Both the position numbers and the translations under genes were made by a program. The notes below the pieces were generated by a model. It was not told the DNA's origin. It saw only the letters and a list, made by a program, of their open reading frames with translations, and did not search any database. From assembly GCA_034509925.1 (NCBI GenBank), contig CM067536.1, positions 3,334,501-3,398,500 on the forward strand: a stretch of 64,000 bases of DNA, read 5' to 3'. Below, one piece after another: positions 1 to 10,629 of this stretch; within the stretch, counting starts at the first letter, position 1, and every line of letters starts with the position of its first letter. Source of the DNA: Hirudinaria manillensis (Eukaryota; Annelida; Clitellata; Hirudinida; Hirudinidae).

Positions 1-1083
1 TCATCGCTGGGAGTTAAAGGGAAAATAGGAGGGAATGAATACAATATGGTGATAGACACAGGGGCATCTGCATCCATTATCCAACCAAAGTTAGCAGAAA
101 GCAGTAAAATAACCATAGCCGAAAATTACAAGCTAAAAACAGCCACAGGGGAATTAGTGCCAGTCCAGGGAACCACAGCTATTACAGTAGATTTAGGAGG
201 CAGGTCATTCAAACAAGAATTCATGATAGCCAATATCACAGATGAATGTATACTGGGATTGGATTTCATGCGACGTTACGGAATTTCCATTGACATGAAA
301 GGCGGCATCCTTCAACAAGGAACGATGGAGATTCCTCTACACTACGGAGGTACAGAAGTCAAAGACACGTTTGTAAAAGTATTACAAAACGAGACCATCC
401 CGGCACAGTCGGAAAGCTTAATTTGGGGCGGGCTAGAAGGCGACTATACAAAATTTGGTATAGGAGCAGTCGAAGATCAATCGGGCATTGGCCAAGGACT
501 ACTAATAGGACGAGCACTAGTCAGGCTAAACACCGGCAGAGTTCCACTGAGGGTAATGAATCTATCTGACCAGAAGCAACAGATCAAAGCAGGAACACCT
601 ATCGCACTTTGCAGGAACCTAGAACGCATATTAACATTAGATGGAAGTGGAAATAAGCATATCAAAAGGGATACCATATCTAAACCATTGATGGACAATC
701 TCCTGAAAGATTTAAACAAAACCCTACAAAAAGAAGATTATCAACAAGCGGAAAAACTGCTTAGCGAATTTCAGGATATAATGGCTGAACAAGACAGCCC
801 TTTGGGTAGAACTAACCTCGTGCAACATCAAATAAATACGGCCGGTGCTAAACCCATTCGACAAAACCCCCGTCCACTTCCTTTAGCTACAAGAGCAAAC
901 GCCAAGGAAATGATAAAAGAAATGCAAGACCAAGGGGTTATTGAACCGTCAAATAGCCCCTGGAGCTCACCACTGGTACTCGTTAAGAAAAAAGATGGAT
1001 CACTTCGTTTTTGTGTCGACTATAGAAAGCTGAACGAAATGACACTTAAGGACAGCTACCCCTTACCTAGAATCGATGATACT
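1..1083 (+). pseudogene. gypsy A pol fragment: aspartic protease and N-terminal reverse transcriptase
   Basis: The frame is open from the window edge. The retropepsin motif DTGAS is encoded at about 55-69, followed downstream by the LGLDF-type flap-region segment. The start of reverse transcriptase follows, including the [20 protein letters not shown] region and the YPLPRIDDT segment, where the reading frame runs into the inserted LTR at 1084. Compared with the intact copy, differences are mostly single substitutions, so the decay is recent. The product would have been part of a Gag-Pol polyprotein: the protease cleaves it and the reverse transcriptase copies the genomic RNA in virus-like particles. 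Confidence 0.9.
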
Positions 1084-1377
1084 GTAATAACCCAGGGTCC
1101 TCAAACTAATTATAGAAGGTCAGGTTTATTGAAAGTTGTCAGATGGCTTGGAAGATGTAAAATGCTTAATTGATTAAGTCTTGAAATCTGCTGTTTCTAT
1201 TACTCTCGCTCTACTTTCCGATACAAATCCATTTGTCAAGGTACATAACCAAAGAGTCTGAATAGCACCAATTAATTCTCAAATTATATTGCCACTAAAT
1301 TTAATTAATTATTAAATTAATTAATCGGCAATATAATTTTAATTATTCTTCAATTTATTGGATCTAGGGATCCAAAA
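1084..1377 (-). repeat. LTR (3' LTR of SAP element copy 1)
   Basis: It begins TGTAATAACCC on the + strand and ends GGATCCAAAA; other copies end GGATCCAACA. An internal inverted repeat, arms AAATTATATTGCC at 1281-1293 and its complement at 1327-1339, encloses an AT-only loop and is kept in the other LTRs of this family. Confidence 0.85.
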
Positions 1378-2382
1378 CCGCCCCCTCCTTAAATCTGTTC
1401 GTCCCGAACAGACATCTATTCCCATTTTCATTTTTACTCTCGGAATAGGATCCGATCTTCCAACAATCTCATGGCTGCAAATCCCAGATCCATTTGCTTT
1501 GTCATCTTCTGGGATTTCTGTCTCCTCCCTTTTACTTCTGCGTCCCGCAAGTTTCAGCCGCGGAACATCGCCATTTCTATGCACGCTCTCCTGCTCCACG
1601 ATGTCGCCAGATCCCAGACTCTCCTCAGGATCACCTGCTCCACTTTCCATGCTAGGCACTCTCCTGAAATCCCGAGCACTCCCTTCTGTTATTTCCAATG
1701 GAGCCGAAACATCCGCTGGTAAATCCATGGGCTGTTCTGTAGACTCTACTTGTTCCACCATCAAATCCGTGCGCTCCACGTGACTCATCAGTAATTCCTC
1801 CGGCTGCACCAATAACTCCACATGATCCACCGGCAAACCTACGGGCTCCTCCGAAAGCTCCACTTGCTCCACTAACACCTCCGTGAGCTCCCCGAGCCCT
1901 GCCGACGACTCGACCTGATCTGGTAACTCTATGGGCTCTAACGTCGAGTTCTCTAAGTCTGCCATCACGCACAGAGTTTCTGGAGACACGCACGCACTGT
2001 GGTCGGGTGTGTCTTCTAATGACTCCATCCCAATGCTGCCAGAAACGGTACTTGGAACATCAGAACTCTTCTCAGTAGAGTTTCCACCAGAAACCAAAGA
2101 GACATCCTGACATGGAACCGCTGTGTTTTCCAAATTGCCCCTAATACTCCTCCTCCACTCCCTAAAATCCTCTGTGCACTTTCTCAGAAGATCACGAAAT
2201 TCTTCCTTTTTTTTATCGGATGGATTCTCAAATTCGTATTCCTCCGGGTCATGGCCATTCTCTGTCAGCCATGCCCCAAGTCGCTCCCGTATCTCAGCTT
2301 TCGTGCCTTTCCAATCCAGGCCACGATCTCTCAATTCCTGTCTCAATCGAGGCACGTACAATTCATCCAAGTACTTCGGCAT
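1339..2382 (-). CDS. SAP-domain protein with internal repeats, non-autonomous LTR element ORF (347 aa)
   Basis: The N-terminal 40 residues form a SAP helix-extension-helix (LRQELRDRGLDWKGTKAEIR, followed by a RL..WL end), a DNA-binding fold. The same domain starts the Gag of the intact gypsy copy (31425), so the ORF is probably a gag derivative that lost capsid, zinc knuckle and pol. From about residue 170 to 235 it is built of degenerate 15-20 residue repeats rich in E, V, L and P around the motif VEQVE.TEQPMDLP. The C-terminal part is basic and ends inside the LTR: the reading frame passes through the polypurine tract and stops at 1339. There is no transmembrane or catalytic motif. Function is unknown; binding element DNA or a partner Gag is an inference. 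Confidence 0.7.
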   Translation of the reverse strand: MPKYLDELYVPRLRQELRDRGLDWKGTKAEIRERLGAWLTENGHDPEEYEFENPSDKKKEEFRDLLRKCTEDFREWRRSIRGNLENTAVPCQDVSLVSGGNSTEKSSDVPSTVSGSIGMESLEDTPDHSACVSPETLCVMADLENSTLEPIELPDQVESSAGLGELTEVLVEQVELSEEPVGLPVDHVELLVQPEELLMSHVERTDLMVEQVESTEQPMDLPADVSAPLEITEGSARDFRRVPSMESGAGDPEESLGSGDIVEQESVHRNGDVPRLKLAGRRSKREETEIPEDDKANGSGICSHEIVGRSDPIPRVKMKMGIDVCSGRTDLRRGRFWIPRSNKLKNN

Positions 2383-2463
2383 CCTTCACTTTTCAACTAA
2401 ACAAGCTTCTACCTTAGTTACTTTTGGACACCCTTTAACTCTAAATCCCACTCCTGACACCAA

Positions 2464-2633
2464 TGTAATAACCCAGGGTCCTCAAACTAATTATAGAAGG
2501 TCAGGTTTATTGAAAGTTGTCAGATGGCTTGGAAGATGTAAAATGCTTAATTGATTAAGTCTTGAAATCTGCTGTTTCTATTACTCTCGCTCTACTTTCC
2601 GAGGTAAATCCATTTGTCAAGGTACATAACCAA
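2464..2633 (-). repeat. Truncated 5' LTR of SAP element copy 1
   Basis: It is nearly identical to the first 170 bp of the LTR at 1084 and then breaks off at ATAACCAA. After this, gypsy sequence GGAGAAC resumes, which matches 34188 in the intact gypsy. Confidence 0.85.
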
Positions 2634-4805
2634 GGAGAACATTTAGACAACCTCCGAGAAGTATTTAGTAGGATTAGAGAGGCAGGCATGAAACTGAGTC
2701 CAAAGAAATGCTCACTCTTTAAAAAAGAAGTCAAATACCTTGGCCATATCGTGTCTTCTGAAGGTGTTAGTACAGATCCAGATAAAGTCGAGGTAGTAAA
2801 AAATTGGCCTGTACCCAAAAATATCCAAGAACTTCAAAGCTTCTTAGGACTTTGTACCTATTACAGACGATTTATTGCCAACTTTTCAAACATCGCAAAA
2901 AGCCTTCATGAGCTTACTGTAAAAGGCAAGCCATTTATCTGGAACGACAGCTGTGAGAAAGCATTTGATAATCTGAAAGCAGCTATGATAACGGCACCGA
3001 TCCTGGCATATCCTATTCCCGGATTACCTTTTATCCTCGATACAGATGCCAGTAACTGTGGAATCGGGTCAGTTCTTTCCCAGCAGGTTGGAAACGAAGA
3101 AAAAGTTCTAGCATTTTATAGCCGTTCACTGTCCAAAGCGGAAAGAAACTATTGCGTAACCAGGAGAGAATTATTAGCAGCAGTAGAATCCATGAAACAT
3201 TTCCAGAAATATCTTTTGGGCCAGCCGTTTTTGCTAAGAACGGATCACGCCTCTCTGAGGTGGCTGTTAAACTTTAAAAACCCAGAAGGTCAGATGGCGA
3301 GGTGGATTGAAAAACTACAGGGTTTTCAGTTCAATATTGAACACAGGAGAGGTCAAATACACAACAACGCTGATGCGCTATCACGACGTCCTTGTCAACT
3401 TAACTGCAGACACTGCAACAACGCAGAGAAAAAACATTAGACCGAAGAATGTCGACAAATTCGTATCACGGCTCCCGAACCCTGGACAGAAAGCGGGTTA
3501 CGAGATCTACAATTAAGAGACGAAGCACTTGCACCCATACTACAGTGGATGGAGGCCGGGGTGAAACCAGGTTGGCAACAGATAGCGGAGCACGGAGAAG
3601 TTACTAAGTCCTATTGGGCACAGTGGGATTCCTTGAGAATTAGTAATGGACTCCTACATAGGAAGTGGGAAACAGAGGATGGCACCGACTATCACCTTCA
3701 AATAGTACTTCCGAGATCTTGCGTCTCTGAGGTGTTACAAGAATTCCATAACGGAACCTCAGGTGGACACTTAGGAGTGAATAAAACCATCAGGAAGGTG
3801 AGGGAGAGGTTTTACTGGTTGCACTACAAACAAGACGTTGAGGAGTGGTGTAGAAATTGCAAGAATTGCGCAACCAGTAAAGGTCCTCAAAAGAAGACTA
3901 AAGGTCTAATGCAACCTTATAATGTGGGAGTACCTTTTGAAAGAATAGCTTTGGATATTGCAGGACCATTCCCTGCATCAAAGAAAGGAAATCGGTACAT
4001 ATTAGTGATCAGCGATTACTTCACCAAATGGACCGAAGCGTTTGCACTGCCAAATCAGGAGGCGGAAAATGTAGCTGATGCTCTCGTAAATAATTGGATT
4101 AGTCGATTCGGGGTGCCATTAGAGTTACATTCGGACCAAGGAAGGAATTTCGAGTCGAAAATATTTCAAGAGCTATGCGAAAACCTTGGAATCCATAAGA
4201 CAAGAACCACTGCATTGCATCCGCAATCGGACGGTATGGTCGAGAGATTTAACAGGACCATGGAACAGTATTTGTCAAAAATGGTAAGTGAACAGCAAGA
4301 TGACTGGGACAGATACCTACCACTTTTCCTTATGGCCTACCGGACAGCCGTGCATAAAACGACAGGAATCAGTCCATCGAAAATGACATTCGGGAGGGAG
4401 ATTCGTCTTCCTGCCGATATGATGTTCGGAAGAGCAGAGGAACCTAAGTCGGCATGTGACTACGTTTCAAGCCTAAGAAATACATTGGCCGATACACACC
4501 AGGTTGCCCGGAAAAATATTAGTGTTAATAGCGATCAAGCCAAAGCGAGATACGATAGGCAAGCCAATGATATAAGCTTTAAAGAAAATGAACTAGTCTG
4601 GCTATACAACCCCCAACGAAAAAAAGGGAAGTCGCCAAAGTTACAAAAAGATTGGGAAGGACCATACCGAATCATAAAGAAAATAAACGACGTGGTATAC
4701 CGCATACAGAAATCAGCAAGGACTAGAATGAAAGTGGTCCACAGCAATCGATTAGCAAAATATCACGGCGAGACAGAACAGCCTGTTCGGGACGAACAGA
4801 TTTAG
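2634..4805 (+). pseudogene. gypsy A pol remainder: RT thumb, RNase H, integrase
   Basis: The frame resumes after the nested insertion, just past the deleted YLDD region of the catalytic palm. The RNase H segment with DTDASN lies at about 3039-3056. A CAGGAA to CATTAG change relative to the intact copy creates a stop at about 3437-3439. The integrase follows, with its HHCC zinc module (about 3740-3880), the DDE catalytic core (LDIAGPFP, HSDQGRNFE) and the C-terminal WEGPYRI (GPY/F) motif. The reading frame ends with PVRDEQI at 4805 just before the polypurine tract. No function is expected because the RT catalytic region is gone. Confidence 0.9.
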
Positions 4806-4907
4806 GGGGAGGGCAATGTTGGATCCCTGACACTAATTAATTAATTAAATAATTAATTAGTGTCAGGGATCCAACATTGCCCTCCCCCTAAATCTGTTCG
4901 TCCCGAA
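4786..4907. repeat. 57-bp perfect inverted repeat at the pol/LTR junction
   Basis: Left arm 4786-4842 and right arm 4851-4907 are exact reverse complements, separated by AATTAAAT. The arms contain the end of the pol ORF, the polypurine tract and the first 26 bp of the LTR. None of the other gypsy LTRs in the window has this structure. Confidence 0.95.
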
Positions 4908-5122
4908 TTAAATAATTAATTAATTAACTAAATAAATAATTAATTAAGTTTAGTTAATATTCAGAATCTTTTATTTCGAAGTCGAATCTAGCGATTCGAG
5001 TCATTAGGCAGTTCCGATCAAGACAAGCAATCGACCAGATCTCCTAAACATCTTTGCCACTAGTTTATTCCAATAAAGATATACTTACGTTAAATAATTC
5101 ATCAGACCCCTAGGTTACAACA
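4817..5122 (+). repeat. 3' LTR of gypsy A, enlarged by a foldback
   Basis: The LTR runs from TGTTGGATCC to GGTTACAACA. It is 306 bp against 222 bp in the intact copy. The extra length is a partial inverted copy of its own start and of the upstream polypurine region. Confidence 0.85.
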
Positions 5123-5291
5123 ATATAATGTCTTTATTTAATTAAAGCCTATTTAGCATCGTTAAGGGTATCATAGTCTTCCGGCACAAATTACTGAACG
5201 ATTCTACAAAGGAGTGTAATTGCATATTTTTTAATATTTGGATCTATTTTTACTGCGTTTTTTGATAATAATATTACCATTTGCTTACAAG
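5123..5291. other. Intron remnant of G1, duplicated at about 25420
   Basis: From about 5139 to 5256 the sequence is identical by eye to intron sequence of G3 beginning near 25425. The gypsy A insertion therefore landed in an intron of a WSC/EGF gene. Confidence 0.8.
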
Positions 5292-7112
5292 TACTCGTGG
5301 GAGTGTTTTTGCGGAAATAGTTTTGGGAAATATGGAAGAAGCACAGAATGCAAATCGACTTGTGCAGGGGATACATCACACATTTGTGGAGGTCATTTTG
5401 CAAACAGCGTTTATGCAGGTACTTGTCATTTCATTGCTACAATGTCTGTCTAAGGACAGATTGCGATGCTCAGGTTTTAGCTAAATTTTGCTGACACTAG
5501 TCATATTTATTCTAATTGTTGCTACAATGCAGATAATTTCATTACCTACGAGGTATTTTTAGATGACTTTATTTTGCAGCAAAAAAACTAGAAATACACA
5601 ATAAAACGTGAAAATTGTGTATTAATATTGCCTGCAATGAGAATATACTTAATTTGCAACTAGTTCCCACACAAATTCATACTGATTTAGGCCGGAGAAC
5701 ACTAGAAAAACTGAGATTCTTCTCATAGGGACCACATAGTTTCAATGTATTTTGATGAATTTTGTTCTACTCTGAGGACCACCTGATCAAATGAACAAAA
5801 GAGAAAGAAATAACAGTCAGATAACGATCCATCTTTAAATATTTTGTTTATACTCATCTGGACATTCCAAATTAAACATTTGCTCTTCTGATTCTAATTC
5901 ATTAACTCCATGGTTCAATTGGAACTTTAATGATCTTCTGCCAAACCCGCTATTAACGTTACCTTGCGTCACTCTGATGATTATACTTAATTTGCAAATA
6001 GTTCCCACACAAATTCATACTGATTTAGGCCGGAGAGCCAGCGGGACATTAGAAAAACTGAGATTCTTTTCTTAGGGATTATTTATAGGCATTTGTTCAG
6101 AGTTTCAACGTATTTTGATGAATTTTCTTCTACCTTGAAGGCCACCTGATCCAACTAACAAAATAGAAAGAAATAACATTCAGATAACGATCCATATTTA
6201 AATATTTTGCATAATCTCGTCTGGACATTCCAAATTAAATATTTTCTCTTCTGATTCTAATTCATTAACTCCATGGTCCACTTCAATTGGAACTTTAATG
6301 ATCTTCTACCAAACCCGCTATTAACGTTACCGTGCGTCACTCTGGTGATTATGGAACTATGCGTAGAAAATGCAGTAAATTCTCGCCTAGAAATTGTTTT
6401 GAGCACTCACTATTTAAGACATAATTTGTTTATAATTATGCCCGAGATATAGCCCGCGCACTCTCTTTTGAATCGCAATTTTTTTTAAATTATCCGGTCA
6501 TTATACGAAAATTGTAATAAATAAAATTTTTAGCAAACACATTCGATCGTAGTTTAGATTATGGTGCAAAATGCCCAATTTTAGCCCTTTTCGCAGGCAG
6601 TGGGTGAGGGCGAGGAATTGATGTCATTCAGGGTGCTCTGCAAATAAAATGATTGATTGTATGTGTACATTATTTCTTATATTATGGTGCTCCAATATCT
6701 ATTTATTTTAATCTCTTTCTAGCTAACCATTTTCCTGGTTTGATGATGTATTCTTCCGATATATTTCATTGCATATCGGAATCGGACACACATCATTTCT
6801 GTGCGCATGGTCCATGTAATCAAGGATGGAAGGGAAGTAGATGTCATCACAGAGGTTTATATGTATTTATTTGTTTATTTATTAAATAATTAATTTATTT
6901 ATGCATCAAACCGAATTTATATCGAATTTGTTTGTTCATTGGCGCATTTTACCGATCCTTAATTGCTGTTTACAAATCTCAAGATTGTTCATACAAGAAT
7001 GGACAATGTGAAGACCAAAAATGCGTTCTAAGTAAAATAAACGGTCAATTCATCACTGAATGTGTATGTCAAGAAGGCTTTCGAAGTAAATCTGTTTATG
7101 AAAAGTGCCAAG
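5292..7112 (+). pseudogene. G1: WSC/EGF receptor gene, 3-exon remnant
   Basis: Three exons match the family. 5292-5418 is the second half of a WSC domain (CFCG, then two Cys pairs, then the SVYAG end), with donor GTACTT. 6723-6854 is an EGF-like module of the form FPGL..YSSDIFHC...GPCNQGWKGSRC. 6984-7112 is an EGF module, DCSYKNGQCEDQKC to YEKC. The phases (0 to 1, 1 to 1, 1 to 1) match genes D and E. The signal peptide and first WSC exons are absent: gypsy A lies immediately upstream and the window starts inside it, so they may exist farther left. No transmembrane exon follows before G2 begins at 8599, so it is probably a non-functional remnant. WSC domains are putative carbohydrate-binding modules. 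Confidence 0.75.
5640..6350. repeat. Tandem duplication inside G1 intron
   Basis: Two copies of a roughly 345-bp unit lie head to tail (about 5640-5985 and 5986-6350). Each begins near ATACTTAATTTGCAA and includes GATTTAGGCCGGAGA. The equivalent G3 intron (about 26050-26440) has a single copy. Confidence 0.85.
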
Positions 7113-7166
7113 GTGAATAAATACTTTATATAAATAGATAATAATAAATAAAAATAATATGCATAA

Positions 7167-7415
7167 GTGCGTAACATAAGCCCAAATTATTATAAAAATT
7201 ATTATTATAAAAAAATTATTGCTCGTGAAAACTTTGACTTGAGCAATGTCCTTGCCTTATTATTTCACATAAAAGATGAGAAGAAAATCAAACATTCAGA
7301 TGATTCTGTTCAAAACTTTACTGAAACATTCTCTGACCTACACATAAGCCCAATTTCAACTGATGATAATATTTATTTAGCTGAGAATTGTGTTTTTTAC
7401 ATTTGTAATTCTTAA
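7167..7415 (+). other. Unassigned 82-codon open frame in a duplicated block
   Basis: The frame has no recognisable motif. The same block occurs at 37954-38193, with the reading frame kept open and only a few changes. The surrounding duplicated block spans about 7150-8100 and 37955-38843. The region lies downstream of the G1 and G3 EGF exons and could be an exon, an old transposon fragment or a chance ORF. I do not recognise the protein. Confidence 0.3.
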
Positions 7416-8598
7416 TGACAAATAGGTGTTCATTTACGTCAAGAATTGTTAGCTTCGTTCGCACAAAATTACTTGGTTTCAATTTTATTAATTTTTCTTT
7501 CACGAGACTCCAATGATTGCCTACGAGATGTTTGCGCTGAAAAAATATCTGCATTGACACATTTGGATCATACTTATGTCGAACATCAAGCAAAGTAAAT
7601 TTTTATTGAACTGTGAATTAATTTTGTGATATCGAAATGCTTTCTAAATAATTATAATATTCTTAGCCGTAATTAGAAGGCGATCAACGGTCAATCAAGT
7701 CAAATACTCTCTGCAAATCCAGAAAATTTTGTTTTATGCTATTCAAGGTTCAATGGGATTCAAATATTTAAAATATTTCTTGTAATTTAATTAAGAAAAC
7801 ATATAGTACTTTATAATTAAGTGCTATTTCTAATCAATGAAATGGAATTACTGGTAGGAGAAAGTTGCCACGATGACAATAAGTCCTTAATTAATGAAAC
7901 AAATATATAATATTGTAATAACTAATAAATGAGCAATATGTTGGGTTTTAAACCATCCGTTCATCTCATCATAGGAAAACATTTTATAAATTTTCGATTT
8001 AGTAAGTATTTTCCACAAATTTCAAATATCAAAATCTCATACTAGACGCTGTCGCGTTAGGCAACCATCTAATATTTATAAAATGTTTTAACTATCCTGA
8101 GTGAAAGTAGAGTGATCCATATTCGATCAAATATCCATCAAAATAGAGGAAAGTTTGAAGCTTGTTTCTGATGGAGACAAAATATGAAAGCAGTCTTTTG
8201 TTTTGATGTTACCAGCGGTAAACCAATAAAACATTAGGGTTTCGCTTGTCACAAATACAATTATATATGTATATGCAAACATATGTATACGAATATATAC
8301 AAATGCAATTACCTTTATCAATTTGGATGAGGTATTCTAATAAAACAAATTGCATTATTAGACGAGTCTTGATTTTTCGCTCGACAGGATCTCGGTAAAC
8401 TTCCGCATTCATTGAGCTTATCTCGAAATATTGTTCAATACTGTTCAAATTTTGCCTGCATGATTATTTTTTTATGAATTGCAATTTATTGCGGGTTTAG
8501 AGAAAACAAATTTAAAACTGAGGATTAACTATGACGGTCATCGTTTAATATTAATGCCATTAATCAGGACAAAAACAGATAAGTTTACTGTCAACAAT
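7416..8598. other. Non-coding, AT-rich; 3' part of duplicated block and G2 upstream region
   Basis: Up to about 8100 it is the duplicate of 38195-38843. From there to 8598 I see no coding exon; this stretch precedes the G2 start codon and should hold its promoter. Confidence 0.6.
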
Positions 8599-8830
8599 AT
8601 GGCTGCCTGTCACGCAATAATAGCTTTAGTAATTCTTTGTATGGCACACGTCGTGACGGGAGGTGGGTCTTTATGTTCCTCTGCGATGCTATTTCCGGAA
8701 CTGAACCTCAGCTGAAAAGTTTTTATTTTATTAATATAGCAGGAGTCGTTATTGGTGAGAAACTCTATGTCGGATGTTTCAGGTGGTTCCGGTCTAGATC
8801 CTACGACGCACGGACGTCGGATAAATGTAT

Positions 8831-9129
8831 TGTAATAACCCGGGGTCCTCAAACTAATTATAGAAGGTCAGGTTTATTGAAAGTTGTCAGATGGCTTGGA
8901 AGATGTACAATGCTCGTATGTCTAAGTCTTGAAATCTGCTGTTTTTATTACTCTCGCTCTGTTTTCCGAGATAAATCCATTTGTCGAGGTACATAACCAA
9001 AGAGTCTGAATAGTACCAATTAATTAATTATAAAATTATATTGCCACTAAATTTAATTAATTACTAAATTAATTAATCGGCAATATAATTTTAATTATTC
9101 TTCAATTTACTGGATCCAGGGATCCAACA
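8831..9129 (-). repeat. 3' LTR of SAP element copy 2
   Basis: 299 bp, TGTAATAACCC to GGATCCAACA on the + strand, with the internal inverted repeat around GGCAATATAATTT. Confidence 0.9.
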
Positions 9130-9417
9130 CTGCCTCCTCCTTAAATCTGTTCGTCCCGAACAGACATCTATTCCCATTTTCATTTTTACTCTCGGAATAG
9201 GATCCGATCTTCCAACAATCTCATGGCTGCAAATCCCAGATCCATTTGCTTTGTCATCTTCTGGGATTTCTGTTTCCTCCCTTTTACTTCTGCGTCCCGC
9301 AAGTTTCAGCCGTGGGACATCGCCATTTCCATGCACACTCTCCTGCTCCGCGATGTCGCCAGATCTCAGACTCTCTTCAGGGTCACCTGCTCCACTTTCA
9401 ATGCTAGGCACTCTCCC

Positions 9418-10248
9418 TTAATCCCGAGCACTCCCTTCTGTTATCTTCAATGGAGACGAAACATCCGCTGGTAAATCCATGGCCTCTCCCGAAGACTTCA
9501 TTTGTTCCAGTACTAACTCCGTGTGTTCTACTGGTAACTCTATGTGCTTCATCAGTAACTCCTCGGACTGCACTAAGAACTCCACAGGCTCTGCTGGTAA
9601 ATCCATGGACTGTTCTGAAGACTCTACTTGTTCCACCATCAACTTCGTGTGCTTCACTTGCTCCACTAACACCTCCGTGAGCTCTCTGAGCCCTGCTAAC
9701 GTCTCGACTTGAACTGGTGACTCTATGGGCTCCAACGGCGGGTCCTCTGAGTCCGCCATCACGCACAGCGTTTCTGGAGACACGCACGCACTGTGTTCGG
9801 ATGTGTCTTCTAATGACTCCATCCCAATGCCGCCAGAAACTGTACCTGGAACAACGGACATGATTTGTTCTTCGTTGGTAACATTTTTGCTGAGTTCCTC
9901 TCCTTGTTCTTCGCAAGATGGAAGCACCACTTTGCTCTCCTCAAAAGAACCAACAGGACTCTTCTTGGTAGAGTTTTCACCCGAAACCAGCGAGACATCC
10001 TGACACGGAACCGCTGTGTTTTCCAAATGGAAACCCCTAATACACTCCCTCAACTCCTCTCCTAACGTTCTCAGAAACTTACTATATCGAGACTCGAATT
10101 CGTATTCCTCCGGGTCATGGCCATTCTCTATCAGCCATGCCCCAAGTCGCTCTCGTATCTCAGCTTTCGTGCCTTTGCAATCTAGGCCACGATCTCTCAA
10201 TTCTTGTCTCAATCGAGGCACGTACAATTCATCCAAGTACCGCGGCAT
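9418..10248 (-). CDS. SAP-domain repeat protein of element copy 2 (276 aa, C-terminus cut by a stop)
   Basis: It starts MPRYLDELYVPRLRQELRDR (SAP domain, about residues 5-40). The acidic repeat region is at about 165-265 with units around MVEQVESSEQSMDLPAE. A TAA at 9418-9420 ends the frame. The C-terminal 106 codons seen in the longer copies continue in the same orientation at 9091-9411, starting VPSIESGAGDPEES, so a single stop separates two conserved halves. The arrangement of repeats differs from copies 1 and 4. Function unknown; the SAP fold suggests nucleic-acid binding. Confidence 0.65.
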   Translation of the reverse strand: MPRYLDELYVPRLRQELRDRGLDCKGTKAEIRERLGAWLIENGHDPEEYEFESRYSKFLRTLGEELRECIRGFHLENTAVPCQDVSLVSGENSTKKSPVGSFEESKVVLPSCEEQGEELSKNVTNEEQIMSVVPGTVSGGIGMESLEDTSEHSACVSPETLCVMADSEDPPLEPIESPVQVETLAGLRELTEVLVEQVKHTKLMVEQVESSEQSMDLPAEPVEFLVQSEELLMKHIELPVEHTELVLEQMKSSGEAMDLPADVSSPLKITEGSARD

Positions 10249-10310
10249 CCTTTACTTTTCAACTAAACAAGCTTCTACCTTAGTTACTCTTGGATACCCC
10301 TTAACTCTAA

Positions 10311-10328
10311 ATCCCACTCCTGACACCA
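10311..10328 (-). promoter_or_regulatory. Primer-binding site, tRNA-Leu type
   Basis: On the minus strand it reads TGGTGTCAGGAGTGGGAT. This is the exact complement of the conserved 3' end of animal tRNA-Leu(CAG) including CCA. The intact gypsy copy uses the same site. Confidence 0.85.
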
Positions 10329-10329
10329 A

Positions 10330-10629
10330 TGTAATAACCCGGGGGTCCTCAAACTAATTATAGAAGGTCAGGTTTATTGAAAGTTGTCAGATGGCTTGGA
10401 AGATGTACAATGCTCGAATGTTTAAGTCTTGAAATCTGCTGTTTCTATTACTCTCGCTCTGTTTTCCGAGATAAATCCATTTGTCGAGGTACATAACCAA
10501 AGAGTCTGAATAGTACCAATTAATTAATTATAAAATTATATTGCCACTAAATTTAATTAATTACTAAATTAATTAATCGGCAATATAATTTTAATTATTC
10601 TTCAATTTTCTGGATCCAGGGATGCAACA
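10330..10629 (-). repeat. 5' LTR of SAP element copy 2
   Basis: 300 bp, beginning at TGTAATAACCC and ending GGATGCAACA on the + strand; followed by the GTAT duplication. Confidence 0.9.

Larger units (their letters stand above)
1084..2633 (-). mobile_element. SAP-ORF non-autonomous LTR element, copy 1 (inserted in gypsy A)
   Basis: The element lies in reverse orientation. Its 3' LTR is at 1084-1377 (begins TGTAATAACCC on the + strand) and its truncated 5' LTR is at 2464-2633. Next to the 5' LTR is a primer-binding site, the reverse complement of TGGTGTCAGGAGTGGGAT, which is complementary to the 3' end of tRNA-Leu(CAG). Next to the 3' LTR is a polypurine tract. The internal region holds only one ORF with a SAP domain. 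The left flank is ATAC, a target of RTAY type. The right LTR stops after about 170 bp and abuts gypsy sequence directly, so a later deletion removed the LTR end together with 262 bp of the host gypsy. Confidence 0.88.
1..5122 (+). mobile_element. Ty3/gypsy LTR retrotransposon, copy A (5' end outside window, decayed)
   Basis: This is the same family as the complete copy at 31123-36592. The window opens inside the pol region and runs through protease, reverse transcriptase, RNase H and integrase to a 3' LTR ending at 5122. The coding part is split at 1083/1084 by a smaller LTR element (1084-2633). About 262 bp of reverse transcriptase, matching 33926-34187 of the intact copy, is missing at the far side of that insertion. 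A stop codon at about 3437-3439 and the insertion make it non-functional. The flank after the LTR reads ATAT, matching other copies. Confidence 0.93.
8831..10629 (-). mobile_element. SAP-ORF non-autonomous LTR element, copy 2 (complete, 1799 bp)
   Basis: The left LTR is 8831-9129 and the right LTR is 10330-10629. They differ by about five substitutions and one base of length by eye. The element is flanked by a 4-bp target duplication GTAT (8827-8830 and 10630-10633). In element sense the primer site (10311-10328, tRNA-Leu type) follows the 5' LTR and a polypurine tract (GGAGGAGGCAG type) precedes the 3' LTR. The internal region is 1200 bp with only a SAP-type ORF. It interrupts exon 2 of G2 precisely. 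Confidence 0.92.

Noticed and set aside
1358-1993. Plus-strand and other-frame ORFs opposite the SAP ORF
   Set aside because: They are low-complexity shadows of the minus-strand SAP-repeat ORF; composition and homology support only the minus frame.
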